Positions 11,450 to 23,715 of a DNA stretch of 64,000 nucleotides are shown one piece after another. This stretch comes from Rhipicephalus microplus. Taxonomy: Eukaryota > Arthropoda > Arachnida > Ixodida > Ixodidae. The DNA is taken from positions 39,236,771 to 39,300,770 of the forward strand of contig NC_134705.1 of NCBI RefSeq assembly GCF_043290135.1, in the 5' to 3' direction. Below the pieces are notes generated by a model. The model was not told the origin of the DNA. It saw only the letters and a program-made list of their open reading frames with translations, and did no database searches. A program made the position numbers and the translations under genes. Numbering within the stretch: position 1 is the first letter of the stretch; every line of letters starts with the position of its first letter.

Positions 11450-11805
11450 CCACAATCATCCACCAAGCTTTCATCTCACCACCGTCATCCACCTCGCTCA
11501 CCAAACCTTCTATCAAGCGCGGTTTGCCTCGCCGCTATCAGCCGGCATTTTCCACCGTCACCACCATTGGCTCGCCACCACCACCACCCTCTGCCACCAT
11601 TTTTTCTCTTCTAGCCGTCATCAGCCGGCATTTCTCACCGTCATCACCATTGGCTCGCCACCACCGCCACCATCATCTGCCATCATTTTTTTTTCACTCT
11701 CGTCCTCATCAGCCATTAGGCCCACTACAGTTTCCTTCATATTCACTAATATTTTCACTATATCCACCATTCTTTCCCCCATATCCACCAACAATTCCAG
11801 CATCC
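11450..11805. repeat. CCACCA-rich repeat with an ~85-100 bp duplicated block
   Basis: Two tandem blocks share ATCAGCCGGCATTT, then ACCATTGGCTCGCCACCACC (about 11535-11610 and 11620-11695). Further CATCCACCAA-type words continue to 11805. The proline/serine-rich frame running through it is a by-product of the repeat and should not be taken as a protein. Confidence 0.65.
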
Positions 11806-11819
11806 ACCAACCCAGCATT

Positions 11820-14800
11820 TTCGATAGGGTTACTCTTCAAAACGCACTGTATAGCTCTTCTTGCCGACATTAGAAAGTCATTCCTTCCAATTTCAGTAAT
11901 TGAGAAAGACAGAGTTGCCTTAGGATCCTCTGGTTTCAAAAAAAAAAGAAGCACTGCATTTTTCACAGGAAGATATTCAAGAGTAGAGAATGACGGGAGG
12001 GCCATTTGGAGCAACGTGCAGTCCCAACCTACCGACGGCAACTATATTCCACCATCTGAGGAGCGTGCTTTCAAGGAAAATCAGAACCGCAAGACTTCTC
12101 AGTTAACCATTTTACGTTGACAATCTAGTAACTGGAGCAGAGTCAGATGAAAAAGCACTTCAAATCTGCAGAGAAGTCAAGGATAATATGCAGCAAGTAC
12201 GAATGACACTCGAAGTGATTGATTATTGCATAAGAGCACGAGGAAGAGAATGCAAGCAAGGAACTGCCTATCCTCCATGAGACAAGTGTAAAAGTACTTG
12301 GAAATACATGGAATGCACGCATAGACAATATCACATTTTCTTTGAGGGGCCTAGGATTTATGAAAGAAAAATGTGACACCAAGTGGTTTGTTCTTCAAGC
12401 TGCTTTCAGAATATTCGACCCCATGGGATCTGTTGAGCCATTCACCATTTCTATATCAATCTTCTTCCACAAGTTATGGACACGTAGAATAATTGATTGA
12501 TATGTGGGGTTTAACGTCCCAAAACTACTATATGATTATGAGAGACGCCGTAGTGGCGGGCTCTGGAAATTTAGACCACCTGGGGTTCTTTAACGTGCAT
12601 CCAAATCTGAGCACACGGGCCTACAACATTTCCGCCTTCATCGGAAATGCAGCCGCAGCAGCCGGGATTCGAACCCGCGCCCTGCGGGTCAGCAGCCGAG
12701 TACCTTAGCCACTAGACCACCGCGGCGGGGCGGACACGTAGAATAGGATGGAATGAGCAGCTACCTCAGGATCTTCAGAATGAGTGGCGGGAATGGGTGC
12801 ATAAACTACCGTTTCTGCCGAATGTATCCATGCCGCGTTACTTTGGCAGCGTAGCCAAATCACCCACATCACCGCGAGAGCTACAGGTGCATGTATTTAG
12901 CGACGCAAGCCCATCGGCATACGATGATGCAGCGTTTTACGTCCTACAGAGTTGCTCAGCGAAGCCCGAGTTGCTGATCGCAAAAGCTGGTGTGGCACCC
13001 CTCAAGACAAAGACACTACCACGGCTATAGCTTCGAGGAGCCTTGATTGGAGCAAGACTACTGCACTATATGTCAAGTGCACTCACAGGCTTCGAGATCC
13101 ACTGTACAGTGTGGTCGGATTCCAGAATTACACATTTGTGAGTAAACGGCGACATGACGAAGTGGCAGCAGTCTGTGTCAAACGGAGTGAAAGAGATCAG
13201 GGAAAAAACATATCCTTTTATGTGGAGGTATCGCCCTGGTCATGCGAATTGAGCCGACCTGCTGACATGTGGAGTTTCTATAGAGAAATTATCATTTAGT
13301 AGCATGTAACGACACAGACCACACTGGCTATGCGAAGCAGAAGACCGATGGCCTCAACAACCGTCAGAAGACCGATGGTCTCAACAACTGTCAGACGCTA
13401 TCAGTACCAACGACAGGATTTCTTCTTGAATGAGTGCCATGCACGTTGCGACATCCAGTGAGAAAACCTCGGCACCAGTCCTAGACATAAAAAGTTACAG
13501 CGAAATCGAAAGGCTACTCAGGGTCACGGCCTGGGTATTCAGATTCATTAAACGTTGCCGATTGAAAATCGCCGAGCACACAGGATTTCTAGTAGAAAAA
13601 GACATTGCTGAAGCTGTAAACTATCGGATCAAGCATGTACAGCAACAATCCTTCAGAGAAGAATTCAGCTCAATTCGAAAAGACAGAAATGCAAAGGAAG
13701 ACTCTCTAATCAGAAACCTTAACCCGTTTTTGGATGAAAAAAGTATCCTTCAGGTCGGTGGGTGCCTGTTACACCTTTAAGTCTCTCAGGAAGTAAAACA
13801 CCCAGTCATCTTCCCGCACGATCATCGCTTTTCCACATTACTGACAGTAGGAGCACACTGCGAAACTTTACATAGAGGCGTGAGAGACACTTTGTCACAG
13901 TTGAGAGAGCAATATCGAATCTGTTGGGCACGAATCCTGGTGAAGAAATTGATGCACGGCTGCTATACGTGCAGACGGTTCAGTATAAGCCGGTGTTGCT
14001 CCGACGACTTCTATAGCACGCCAATGTTTGACAATGACGGACCCATTCAAAGTCACTGGAGTTGACTTCGTAAGACCGTGTGGATGCAGCGACCACAAAG
14101 AGCAACTGCTACTTCGCGCTTTTCGTATGTGCTACATTCAGAACATTTCACCTGGAACTGGTCTCGAGCCTGACCTCAGAAGCCTTCCTCATTGGTTTAC
14201 CACGCTTTGTAGTACGAAGGAGTCTCCCTCACGTAATTTATTTAGACAATGTGAGAACGTTCAAGAAGACGTGTATAAGCTTGGACAAGCTCTGTCGGAT
14301 GGTTTCTCAAGAGGACGTATCAGCATACTTGAATCACAAGAGGATCACCTGGAACTTTAATTTTCCCAGCGCTCTATGGTAGGGCGGATGGTGGGAGCGT
14401 CTGCTCCCACTATCAATGTTCCCCGGAGAAAGCTTCTCGGCAAAGCTCGACTTGACTTTGAGGAGCTGACTACTGTGCTATCAGAAGTGGAGGCATTTTT
14501 AAACTCGAGCCTTCTCACCTACATCGAGTCAGGCAGCAGAAACCTCGTACGTTAACCACAGCAGACCTCATTATTGGAAGAAAACTTATGGGGCAGCAAA
14601 CTCACTGGGCGGCAACGACATTCCAATGAACCTAACGTGCACGGGAGCTTTATGATGACATGCTTACACAAAACTGCTAAGTTAAAACTTCTGGAACAGG
14701 TCGATAAAAATATCTGCTTCAACTTCAATCAGCGCCCTTTGCGCGTTCTAGACCCACCAAAGATGTTTAAGCAGGAAACAACGTCATAGTCCGTGAAAAA

Positions 14801-14962
14801 AAATTACCCGACAAATGTGGAAACTTGCAAAAGTTTTCGAAGTCTACAGAGGAGCTGGTGACCTAGTCTGATCGTGCAAGATCGAACAACAGCGAGGGGT
14901 TACCACAAGCCGATACAAAAGCTTTATTCGCTTGAGCTGAACGAGTGACTTGGCGGCCGGGA
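11820..14962 (+). pseudogene. Bel/Pao retrotransposon pol remnant
   Basis: Blocks in order: RT palm LLADIRKSFLPISVIEKDRVA (about 11856-11915, with a frame break just after), catalytic YVDN at 12113-12124, RT connection to 12480, RNase H-like FSDASPSAYD and APLKTKTLPRL (about 12895-13030), integrase zinc finger (H near 13856; C pair in GCYTC near 13958-13972), and DDE core residues D (14064-14066, GVDF), D (14245-14247, YLDN) and E (14395-14397, WWER) with a stop at 14380-14382. A C-terminal block near 14800-14940 reads WKLAKVFEVYRGAG with interruptions. Frames shift several times and stops occur, so it is dead. A SINE splits it at 12492-12731. The start lacks the RT entry seen at 1795-1996. 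Gag and protease are absent. Confidence 0.88.
12492..12731 (-). mobile_element. Ruka-type SINE inserted in Bel/Pao pol
   Basis: Full-length minus-strand copy (tail TTGATTGATATGTGGGG, head ending at CCACCGCGGCGGGGC). A perfect 14 bp target duplication GGACACGTAGAATA flanks it (12478-12491 and 12732-12745). The Bel/Pao frame continues on either side, so the SINE is younger. Confidence 0.95.
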
Positions 14963-15150
14963 GTATGTTTACTCAAGCACAGCGCCAGGTCCAGCCGAGG
15001 AAGAAGAAACGCCCTTTTCGCAAGCAAGTCTGTGTTCACGAGGCTATTGGCCAGGAATCAACCAAGAAAGCTGAAAATAAATATCACTTGCAATGTTTCA
15101 GCCTCGTTTTTGCGTGTGAACCGCATGCCATTTCAAACAGTCATCATGGC
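14963..15150 (+). repeat. Putative 3' LTR of the Bel/Pao element
   Basis: The pol C-terminus is followed by a purine/GC-rich tract GGCGGCCGGGAG and then TATGTTTACTC, a position where Bel/Pao 3' LTRs usually begin. A polyadenylation-like AATAAA lies at about 15078. No matching 5' LTR is seen, so the end is a guess. Confidence 0.35.
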
Positions 15151-15699
15151 TCGATGTAGGCGTGTAGTTCTGTGCAACCTTCATCTTGTTCCTTCTGTTG
15201 ACATAATTACAATACTTGCCACCTGATGCTAAAGTACTTCGCTATGTTGCCAGCAATATTTTTGTCGTCAAGAAAACTCACCCCTACTTTTTTTTGCTTC
15301 AAATATTTCATGGTAGCCTTGGACGTGTCTCGTCTACAACACAGTTTAAGCCTCACGTGCTCTGCTAACCTCGCTGGGCCCTATTGCTGAGCTCTAACTC
15401 ACTGAGCCCTAACTGATACTTAAGAAGCCAATAATAGAGCTAGTGGTGACAGCGAAAGCAGAGGAATTCGAAGTTTCGCTTCAGAATATATTCACGCCTC
15501 TGAACATGGCAACCGATGTTAGCGTGGACACAGTGAAGGACAATAATACTAATGTCCTGAAAAGTGCGCAATAGACGTTGGAGGTACAGTCACTTGACAG
15601 AAGACCGGAAAACTAATATAGGAGACGAAATATCATTCAAAGACGACAAATGGTGAAAATCCTAAATGCAACTGACAAAATTGAGGTGGTGGAGCTTTA
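15151..15699. other. Unassigned DNA
   Basis: Nothing recognised between the Bel/Pao end and the RTE LINE. The last part may already belong to a decayed LINE upstream region, but no motif supports it. Confidence 0.4.
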
Positions 15700-17945
15700 G
15701 AAGTTTATGGGTAGACGTAAGGTAGCCGACATAAGAAGGTATATCGTGGGGAGAATCGAGGAGCTTGTAAAACGCGCCAGAAGCCAGAAAGCTGTGAAAG
15801 CAACCTTAGACAAAGGCAAAAATTTGATGTACGCATTAAAAGACAAAAAGACGATGTCATAAATAATATGAATAGAGTAGTTGAGGTGGCACAGGTGCTC
15901 TACAGGGAGCTGTACGGAAGCTGGAACAACCAGGATGATAAGCCGCAATGGCCCATAGGAATTCGGCATCCTAACAGTAACTACCGAAGAAGTGAGGGAA
16001 GCCTTAGAAAAAATGCAAAGAGGCAAAGCCGCTGGTGAGGATTAGGTAAAACAGACCTGCAAAAAAATGGAGGAAAAATTGTGTTTAAAAAACCGGCCAT
16101 CTCATATGTGAAGGGTCTCTTTATGGGAAAGGTACCAGAATCTTGAGAGAGCGCCAACATCATCGTAATCCTCAAGAAAGAACAGGTCAAGGACTTGAAA
16201 ACTACAGGGTGATCAGATTACTCTCTGTTCTCTACAAAACAATTACAAAATTATTAGATTGTAGAAAAGGGGCAACCTAAGCTCCAATCAACCAAAAACC
16301 AAGCAGGATTTCATAAGACTACTTCGTAAAAAAACATATTCATACTATCAATTAGGTAATAGAGAAGTGCGTAGAATACAGCAAAACCCTATAAATATCT
16401 TTCATAGGTATCGAACAGGCGTTTGACTCAGTCGAGACATCAGCAGTAGCCCCGTCGTGGTGGTCTAGTAGCTAAGGTACTCGGCTGCTGACCCGCAGGT
16501 CGCGGGTTCGAATCCCAGCTGCGGTGGCTGCATTTGCAATGGGGGCGGAAGTGTTGTAGGGCCATGTGCTCAGATATGGGTGCACGTTAAAGAACCCCAG
16601 GTGATAGAATTTTCGGAGCCCTCCACTACGGCGTCTCTCATATTCGAATGGTGGTTTTGGAATGTTAAACCCCACAAATCAATCAATCAATCAAATCAGA
16701 CGTCAGCAGTAATGCAGACGCTGAGGAATCAGGCCATTGACGAGCCCTACATAAACATACTATAAGAAATCTACATTGGATCCACAACCACCATAGTTCT
16801 CTGTATAGAAAGTGGAAGAATCTCAATAACCACCGCGTCATCCTAATAACCACCGCATCATCTGTCCAAAAGACGCAATCATCCCTATAAAATTGAAAAA
16901 TACCGAACTGGAACGAACTTTCCTTTTTGTTCACACATTATAATGGAATCATTTTTATTGTGACCAAGTGTGCTGTACTAACAAAGATTAACTTTTTTCC
17001 AATCTAACCCCCCTGCTTACACGTCTTGGCAAAGCAGAGTACTTCTGAATAAAACAAATAAAAGCGAAGGATTTAAGGCAGGGAGATGTGATCCCTCTAA
17101 CGATAATCACTACGTGTTTACAGGGGGTTTTAGGGGCCATAGATTGTGAATAGTTAGTAATACAAGTTAATGGAGTGTATCTTAGTGACCTGCAATTCGC
17201 AGATTACATTGCCTTGATGATTACCTTACGGGATAAATTACAGCTCATGATCACTGATATGCACGCGGAAACCGGAAGAGTACGTTTGAAAATAATATAT
17301 ACAACTCAAATGTAATGTGCAACAGTCTTGGCAGAAAACAGCGCTTTGAGATAAGTGGAGAGACGCCGGAAGTTGTGAAGACATATGTCTACTTAGGACA
17401 GGTAGGAACCACGGAGCCGAACCATGGCAGTGAACTAACGAGAAGAATAAGGATGAGACGAATAAAAATTGCCAAGCATTCTCAAATAACGAATGATAAT
17501 CTACCACTAACCCTCTACAGAAGGTACATAGCAGCTGCATTTTGTCGCTACTTACTTAGGGCGAAGAAACCTGGAGGCTTACAAGGACTGTACAGGATTG
17601 AGGACGACACAACGATCATGAAAAGGATAATATGATAGGTGTAACCTTAACCGACTCAAAGAGACCAGAATGGGTCTTGAAAAAAACTGGAATGAACATC
17701 TCATAGTTGATATTAAGAAGAAATGAATATTGTCGAACACGCAGCACGTAGGCAGGATCACAACTGGTCGTTAAGGGAAACGGCCTAGAGTCTCAGAGAA
17801 GGCAAACGCACGAAGGTGAGACGAAGGGGGCCGATGAGATTAAAATGCTCGCAGATATAACGTGGTAGCGGAAAAACATTAGCGTGTAATCGGCGAATCA
17901 TTAGAGTGGCCTTTGTCCTGCAGCGAACGAAGTCAGGCTAATGAT
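15700..17945 (+). pseudogene. RTE-clade LINE reverse transcriptase remnant
   Basis: Recognisable blocks in order: RT entry ...EEVREALEKMQRGKAAG (about 15970-16040), NYRVIRLLSVLYKTITKLL (about 16200-16255), FEQAFDSVE-like block (about 16410-16440), then after the SINE QTLRNQAIDEPYIN (about 16718-16755), the active-site region LQFADYIALM (about 17190-17225; the second catalytic D is Y), KTYVYLGQ (about 17380), and a C-terminal block ending EAFVLQR (about 17905-17935). Many stops and shifts are present. The same C-terminus appears antisense at 45265-45600. RTE enzymes nick and reverse-transcribe at the target; this copy cannot. Confidence 0.82.
16449..16698 (+). mobile_element. Ruka-type SINE inserted in the RTE LINE
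   Basis: Full-length plus-strand copy with head GCCCCGTCGTGGTGGTCTAG and an (AATC)n tail. Target duplication of 13 bp with one mismatch: GACATCAGCAGTA at 16436-16448 and GACGTCAGCAGTA at 16699-16711. The LINE frame is interrupted just after the AFDSVE block. Confidence 0.93.
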
Positions 17946-18105
17946 CAAGATCACTACCCCGGACGACATCCCACCAGTAGTGACAGAAAAAGTCAGGAGA
18001 ACTTTGGAGGGAATGCAAAGCGGCAAAGCTGGTAGTGAGTAACGGGTGTACATCAAATTTGCTGATATACGGAGGACGAATTGTGTTAAAAAAGCTGACC
18101 CCTGT
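17946..18105 (+). pseudogene. Second RTE-like RT fragment
   Basis: Frame reads DDIPPVVTEKVRRTLEGMQS then GKAGSE, which parallels the T-x-E-E-V-x-x-A-L-x-x-M-x-x-G-K-A-x-G-x-D block of RTE reverse transcriptases seen also at 15970-16040. It abuts the end of the first copy and stops after about 50 codons. Confidence 0.6.
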
Positions 18106-18124
18106 TGACGAAGAAAAGATTACA

Positions 18125-18616
18125 TACGTGCATTTAAACGTGGAAGCATCAGTCAGCGCCGACTGTTGCCATTGCACAAGCATCACAATGGCCACCATAG
18201 AGGAAAGAAAAATACAAAAGGGAGCATTACGTGACGCAGCTAGCCTTGGCATGCCACCCTTGTTGAAGCCCGCTGAGTCGAGGCAACGCGTGCCCATTTG
18301 GGGTGAGCTCACGCAAGCAAAAACACTTGCCAAGACCAGAGTGTGGTACCTGGTAGCTTTTAATCATAGTGCACTTTTTCGTCACCGACCGGTGGCCGAT
18401 GCAGAAGGTTCGGAAACGGGACACCACCGAGGGTACTAAAACCTACCGCAAGTTCTGATGTTTTGATCACGTGTTGAGCCGACACGGTGGCCTTCACATC
18501 GTGTGGCGTAATGCCCCCTTCTTTCTATTTCCTTCCTCCAGAGCGGCGAGTGTGAAGCACTAGCTCCAATGGCAACAGACGACACTGACTGATGCTGCTA
18601 CGTTTAAATGCACGTA
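18125..18616. mobile_element. Small inverted-repeat (MITE-like) element
   Basis: 49 bp arms at 18125-18173 and 18568-18616 are inverted copies (TACGTGCATTTAAACGT...CTGTTGCCATT) with about six mismatches. The ~390 bp interior has no recognised protein. The similarity continues only a little beyond the arms. I see no clear target duplication, so the outer limits are uncertain. Confidence 0.6.
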
Positions 18617-18654
18617 TACTACGTATAAAATGGACGGAGGGATGACCGCTACTG

Positions 18655-18860
18655 CAACTCAGTGGTCGAGCATAGGGCGCATCATTCGCAAGTCGCAGGT
18701 CTGGACCTTCCCGGGAGAAGTTATCTTTTCATCCACTTTTCTCTCTTCACATTTTCATTACAATTAATTTTATTAACATCCCGTATACTTCTCTTAGCAT
18801 TATTATCTGTTAGTTGCTATTAATGTTGTGCCTAACAAGGAAGAAGAGCCCATAAATTTG
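18655..18860 (+). mobile_element. Second tRNA-headed SINE-like family, diverged copy
   Basis: Head CAACTCAGTGGTCGAGCATA with a B-box-like region GCAGGTCTGGACC, then body GTTATCTTTTCATCCACTTT and CATTATTATCTGTTAGTTGC. The same order occurs antisense at 51841-52079, which is better preserved. The head differs from the Ruka type. Confidence 0.6.
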
Positions 18861-18915
18861 CAGGTATGGCCTCAATTATTATGTAAGGCGATAATATTGG
18901 TACCTTGTGGGCCTA

Positions 18916-19090
18916 TTGATTGATATGTGGGGTTTAACGTCCGAAAACCACCGTATGATTATGAGAGACGCCGTAGTGGACAGCTGCGGAAATTTCAACC
19001 ACCTGGGGTTCCTTAACGTCCACCCCAATCTGAGCACACGGGCCTACAACATTTCCGCCTCCATCGAAAATTCAGCTACCGCAGCCGGGA
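18916..19090 (-). mobile_element. Ruka-type SINE, truncated at the tRNA head
   Basis: Minus-strand copy that ends inside the head region (CGCAGCCGGGA) so the A-box end is missing. An imperfect 15 bp duplication, TACCTTGTGGGCCTA / TACTTTGCGGGCCTA, lies at 18901-18915 and 19091-19105, which suggests a 5'-truncated insertion and not later deletion. Confidence 0.85.
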
Positions 19091-19105
19091 TACTTTGCGG
19101 GCCTA

Positions 19106-21880
19106 GTTAGTCGAGTTATTGAGACAATCACAATCAGATTATGGGTACGCTGCAGATTTCAGATCCTACCTTAATATTATTTTGTCTTTCCATTTCTTTT
19201 TACATCTTTTTTTTTCTGCTTTCTTTGTGTATGAATTCTTTTTGTTGCCCATCAGAGTTATTGTATCTCGTTCCGGAAAAGTTATCCCTCGTGTTTTCAT
19301 GCTGATGCAGGAGCTCTGAAAAAGGACGAAAAGGAAGGATAGAAGAAAAAATGGCAGAGAGAGAATAAAACGTGTATTATGATTTTATGGGCAAGCAGAT
19401 AAGAGATGGCATGATGATCAATGCTGATAATAAGTTTTGTCGACGACTTTCGGCATAACGAAAAGCTTAGAGGTATACACTAAAAAGAAAAAGATATTCC
19501 TCTCGTAGCAGTAAATGTTGCTTTCACAGCGCCTAAATCAGTATGCTTCCGGCAAGAACAAGCTTTGTTAGCTAGAAAATGTGCATAATTAAAGTGTAAG
19601 TGTACACGCCCCATCGAAGTTTCGTCATCAAATGTCGTAACGTCATTAATTTCAACGGCATCTGCTGGACTATGTGCCCTTCCTAATCAGCTAAAGTACA
19701 GTAAATTGTTATCTATAGGAGCCAGAGACTTAAACTACCTATTTTCAGGAAATTTCGTGAACCATTGTTGTGACGTTGAAAAATGCGCTTTGAAATCTGT
19801 GTTATAAACAAAACACAACCTTGAAATTTCTTCTTCTATGGCTAAAGCAATGATAATAAAAATGACGAAATTAGAGTTTTGAGAGTACAGTCTACCGTTC
19901 TAAGCTTGTTGATTGCTTCAATTTATAGGTTACCTGCTACACATATAAAGAATTAGGAGGGACTAGAAAAAATCTCCGAAAGACCGGAGCGGAGCTCAAT
20001 GTGCGCCCAGCTGTATTCTTGTTTGTGTATAAGTGTGTCTGTGTGTGCGTTAGAAGGTTCAATAAGACTTCTGCTTGTAGTCACGCATCCATTTCACAGC
20101 TACGTCTTGCACATTGACGGGGTGAACTTCAGCGTGAATTACTATCCAGGCCAGCATTCCGTCCTTCGCGTATGAAAAGTATATGAATGCTAACTTTCAA
20201 GCTAGAAAAATGAATGCCCGGACTAGCTTACAGGGCAGCCTCGCGAGAGTTGCTCCTGAGCTCTCTTCAACGGAGCCTAGAGGGCGACGTGAAAGGCGAC
20301 AACTCCCAAAGGCCGAGACCTCGGCGTTATACGATAAGAGACGCGTGGAAGAAGCCCGGAATCGTGCGGCGAACACGCATTGGAGCTTCCGAAAGAAAAA
20401 AAAAAGTGAGGAACTATAAACGTGCTCTCTCGGTCCGTGACGCTGGCAGTTTCCACTGCCATGAACTCCAACTGCCCGAACATTGTTTCCTGAAAGCGGA
20501 GTGTGATCCCGTTGGGAATAGCGACCCACACCGTCGCCTAACCCTAAGCGCATTTGAGCTTTAGTTGATAGTCGTAGCAAACTGAGGCAGTGGTTTTGTG
20601 ATTGTTGCTTCTCTTTCCTATGAGGGCAGGTGACGGGAAACGCTTTTGCACCACTTCCGCTTTTCGCAGCCTTCCTTGAAGCGGAAAGCATGATATGCTG
20701 CAACTACCCCGAGCAAGTAAGCTGTGGGTCGGATCACTGAGTACGATCTCGAGCAATTACGTTAAAAAGCGCCTTGAACTCACTTGTTAAATACCGGTGC
20801 CTTTAAGCTCTGTTACTGTCATTCTACGAAAATGAAGAAAAAGTACTTTAATGATTACAACAAAGATAATACACAGGAGAAATTTTACACATAAGCAGAA
20901 ATAACCTGAGAACCAGGTGTGTGTTTTATTATTGCAGTACAGTAGGTCAAATCTTTAGCTATCCTGTATGAGTGGCAGTTTTTTCTGTGTATTTTTGCCA
21001 CACGACTGAATTGAATTTCAGTTGAACAAAGGGCAAGTCCATGTCCATAGAGCACATCAACTTGTCTGCGAAGCAAATTTTGTGACTTAGTTCCATAATA
21101 TATTGTTTACGGACTAAAAGTGACCACTAGGAAGAACGGCTCAAGTTTTCGCCAACTGTACAGTAGAACTTCCAGTACCTAAATGGGAAAAAATGAAAGC
21201 AACTAGTGCGAAACTGAGTAAACACCAGATAATCATATACTTGAGCGACCATTTGGCTGTCTCAACGCACAAGACGTAAAATAATGGACGGCATTGAGTT
21301 TCGTAAAGGCTTAACTTCAGTTGTACTTCCTCTCTTCTTGGAAAACGCAGATCGATTTGAGGCCGGGGGTTCCACGCCTTGCCTGACTTTAGGCCTTCAG
21401 ATCACTGAATATTCACGCAAAAAGTTTTAGAACTATATATAATTTCAAATGCTTCTATCTAGAACACACCGTTCTTTTTTTCAAACAATATAGAATCGTT
21501 GAAATATCAGATCTTATTACTTTTTTTCATTCTCTGAGATCAAATGCTGTATCTTCTCGTTTCACCGCCGATGGGTCGCTGGGGATTTGTCAAGCTGTCA
21601 TTTGAAAGCTTTTTTCTCGGCCACCTTCTTTCACCGCAAATTTTTGCTCTTTTTTCGTGAAAATAATTGATATGAAAATGATTCTGTACGAAAGTATAGA
21701 TTAAAAAACAAATTGACATGGCCCTCGTATATTAATTGATGGCTTCAATCTACGTCAGGTAACTATGCTGTGGTAAGTGCGCATCACATAGTGCACATCA
21801 CACTTATATAGAATCGACCATAAGACAATACATCATCATGTGGCCAAATCACTATAAGTATGTTGCTTTAGTTTTATATG
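19106..21880. other. Unassigned AT-rich DNA
   Basis: No domain or known repeat recognised in about 2.8 kb. The basic open frames near 20183-20564 and 20197-20703 have no family motif. About 19140-19330 is T-rich and may be decayed LINE/SINE tail. Confidence 0.4.
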
Positions 21881-21884
21881 GGTA

Positions 21885-22090
21885 ATAATTGTCAATTGCC
21901 AATTCTCTATAAGTCTGTAAATCAGATTTGATCATATATGATCAAATCAGATTCACGTATGATCATACTTAGTAAATCTGATATGCTCATAAGGACTCAC
22001 ACGGGCATATGAGATACTCATATGAGTTCCCATACTCATATGAATATATGCTCATATGAGTATACAAGACCTCATATGAACGGATCACGA
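21885..22090. repeat. Palindrome-rich ATATG/CATATG segment
   Basis: Contains a perfect 24 bp palindrome at 21925-21948 (GATTTGATCATA and its complement) followed by repeated CTCATATGAG and CATATGA words to about 22080. A related cluster of CATATG words lies at about 40025-40075. No coding potential. Confidence 0.7.
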
Positions 22091-22935
22091 GAATACGCAT
22101 GCACAAGTAAATCTCCAAGATTTGGCATAGCTCACTTCTACTGTAGAACAGCTTGAAGGCTATAGATGCCCTGCTTTGGAATCGCACACGACGTACTGGT
22201 TAGCAGTCACAGAAGTTATCAGATAATGCTGGTTTTTAGCTCCATCATGTCCCCTTGTATTTGCTTATGTATGTGCCATTACTTAGCACGAAACTTCTAT
22301 TCCAAGATAGTCAATAAAATTAGAGCTGGCCTAAATTTACTTAAGATGTCACCATTACGGCAAAATGTACTGTGGCATCTACGAAAGATCTGGCAACGTA
22401 GGTGGCTTAGTAGTTGCTTAATGAAAAACACTAAGAAGGGTTCCTTGGTTAGTAATGGCTAAAGTTACTGGCTCCACTAGCTCGTGTCTTGTAAAAGCAT
22501 GCTGTAAAGGTAGTAAAATACTGCGGAAACAATAAAACACACACGTTTACTAACTTATTACTAACTTTCTGTCTGAGAGTGTACTCCAACGAACCTTTCA
22601 AGAAATCCCAGCGCCACCCCTTCCCGTGGTAGATCGCCGCTGGGGCATTATGAGAGAGCGGAGCACCGGCGGTCAGAGCAGACGACGCTTTCCCGCTTTC
22701 GCCTGCTTTTACTGCGCGTCGTGAGTGGTTTTAGCCGATGTAAGAAGCTGCTATTGTGAAGAAACGCTTCTTCTGATCGCTCTGACTTTCATTCACGCAT
22801 ACTAGATTGTGTTGTTGGGCGCAAATAACCGTAATCATTACTGAACAATCCAAATAAAGAAAGCGGCGGACACACTTGCAGGGTTTTGGGATGTGTTAAT
22901 ACGTGAAAGTCACTCAACGTTTCATTCATTGCTTA
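22091..22935. other. Unassigned DNA
   Basis: No convincing feature. A GC-rich block about 22600-22740 stands out in composition from its AT-rich neighbours but carries no motif that I know. Confidence 0.4.
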
Positions 22936-23131
22936 CGCACCGAGGTGTTCTAGTGGCTAAGGCACTCACCTGCTAGCCTGCAGGCGCGGTGTTGCATCGC
23001 GGATGCGGTGCCTGCATTTTCGATGGCGGCGAAAATTCTTTACGCCCATGTGCTTAAATTTCCAGAACCCTTCACTAAGGCGCCTCTCATATTCGCATGG
23101 TGGTTTTGGGACGTTAAACCCCAACAAATAT
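22936..23131 (+). mobile_element. Diverged Ruka-type SINE
   Basis: Head GGTGTTCTAGTGGCTAAGGC, weakened B-box, then TTAAATTTCCAGAACCCTTC and the conserved GTTTTGGGACGTTAAACCCC near the tail. Numerous substitutions and a shortened middle mark it as an old copy. Confidence 0.8.
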
Positions 23132-23284
23132 ATTGTTTGTTTATTGCTTGGTGCCAGGTCATTGCTTCGATTTTTGTGGTGCTGCAGATAAGTTGGGCCG
23201 TTGTTATCTGTGTCCTCATTAGCTGTGACTATGGGGCTGGGATTTGACACTTGCAGCTTACCCTGTAATTAACTACTCGAATTT

Positions 23285-23690
23285 TTTAAGGTGAGATGAT
23301 TAGATACCTATTTAAAAACTCACAGGATCCCTTAACCATCCACCTAAGACGATCCGATGGCGAAAGCCATCTTCTTTTTCTTCTCAGTCGATGTACTGAT
23401 CCTACCCCGCCAGTCTGTGACTGTCTGCAGCATTTTTCCGTGATTGCTAACCCATCTTGCATCGTGGCTGGGGGAGAGCAATGGTGTATCTTTGGCGTAG
23501 GCAAATGCCGGTGTGGATTGAATGGGGGCAGTGCCCCTTCGCACCCCCCGCCCGACGCCACGCCACCATTCACACCACCCTTTGAAAACTTCCTGTACCT
23601 AACAAGGTTTGCACTGCCTCCAAAATCAGAGGCACTGCAAAAGTGATTTTTCATTGCCTCCATGACCAGGCCACATTGCACCAAACTCGG
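23285..23690. repeat. Unclassified repeat-like segment with a G/C-rich core
   Basis: Long open frames occur on both strands (for example about 130 codons on the minus strand, 23684-23286), but none shows a domain. The sequence is followed directly by a foldback element. I suspect a dispersed repeat, based on my recollection of similar tick sequences; no second copy is in the window. Confidence 0.3.
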
Positions 23691-23715
23691 ATGTCATGCT
23701 ATAACCTTATCACGG

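Noticed and set aside
11362..12120. 252-codon proline/serine-rich open frame that might look like a mucin-like protein
   Set aside because: The first part is CCACCA repeat DNA and the second part is Bel/Pao RT in a partly shifted frame.
16472..16540. Possible functional tRNA gene at SINE heads
   Set aside because: A- and B-box-like words are present, but the heads continue into the SINE body, carry many changes and repeat across the window with target duplications.
20640..20695. Short CTTCCGCTTTT/AAGCGGAAAG hairpin
   Set aside because: Imperfect, isolated and not linked to any gene or element.
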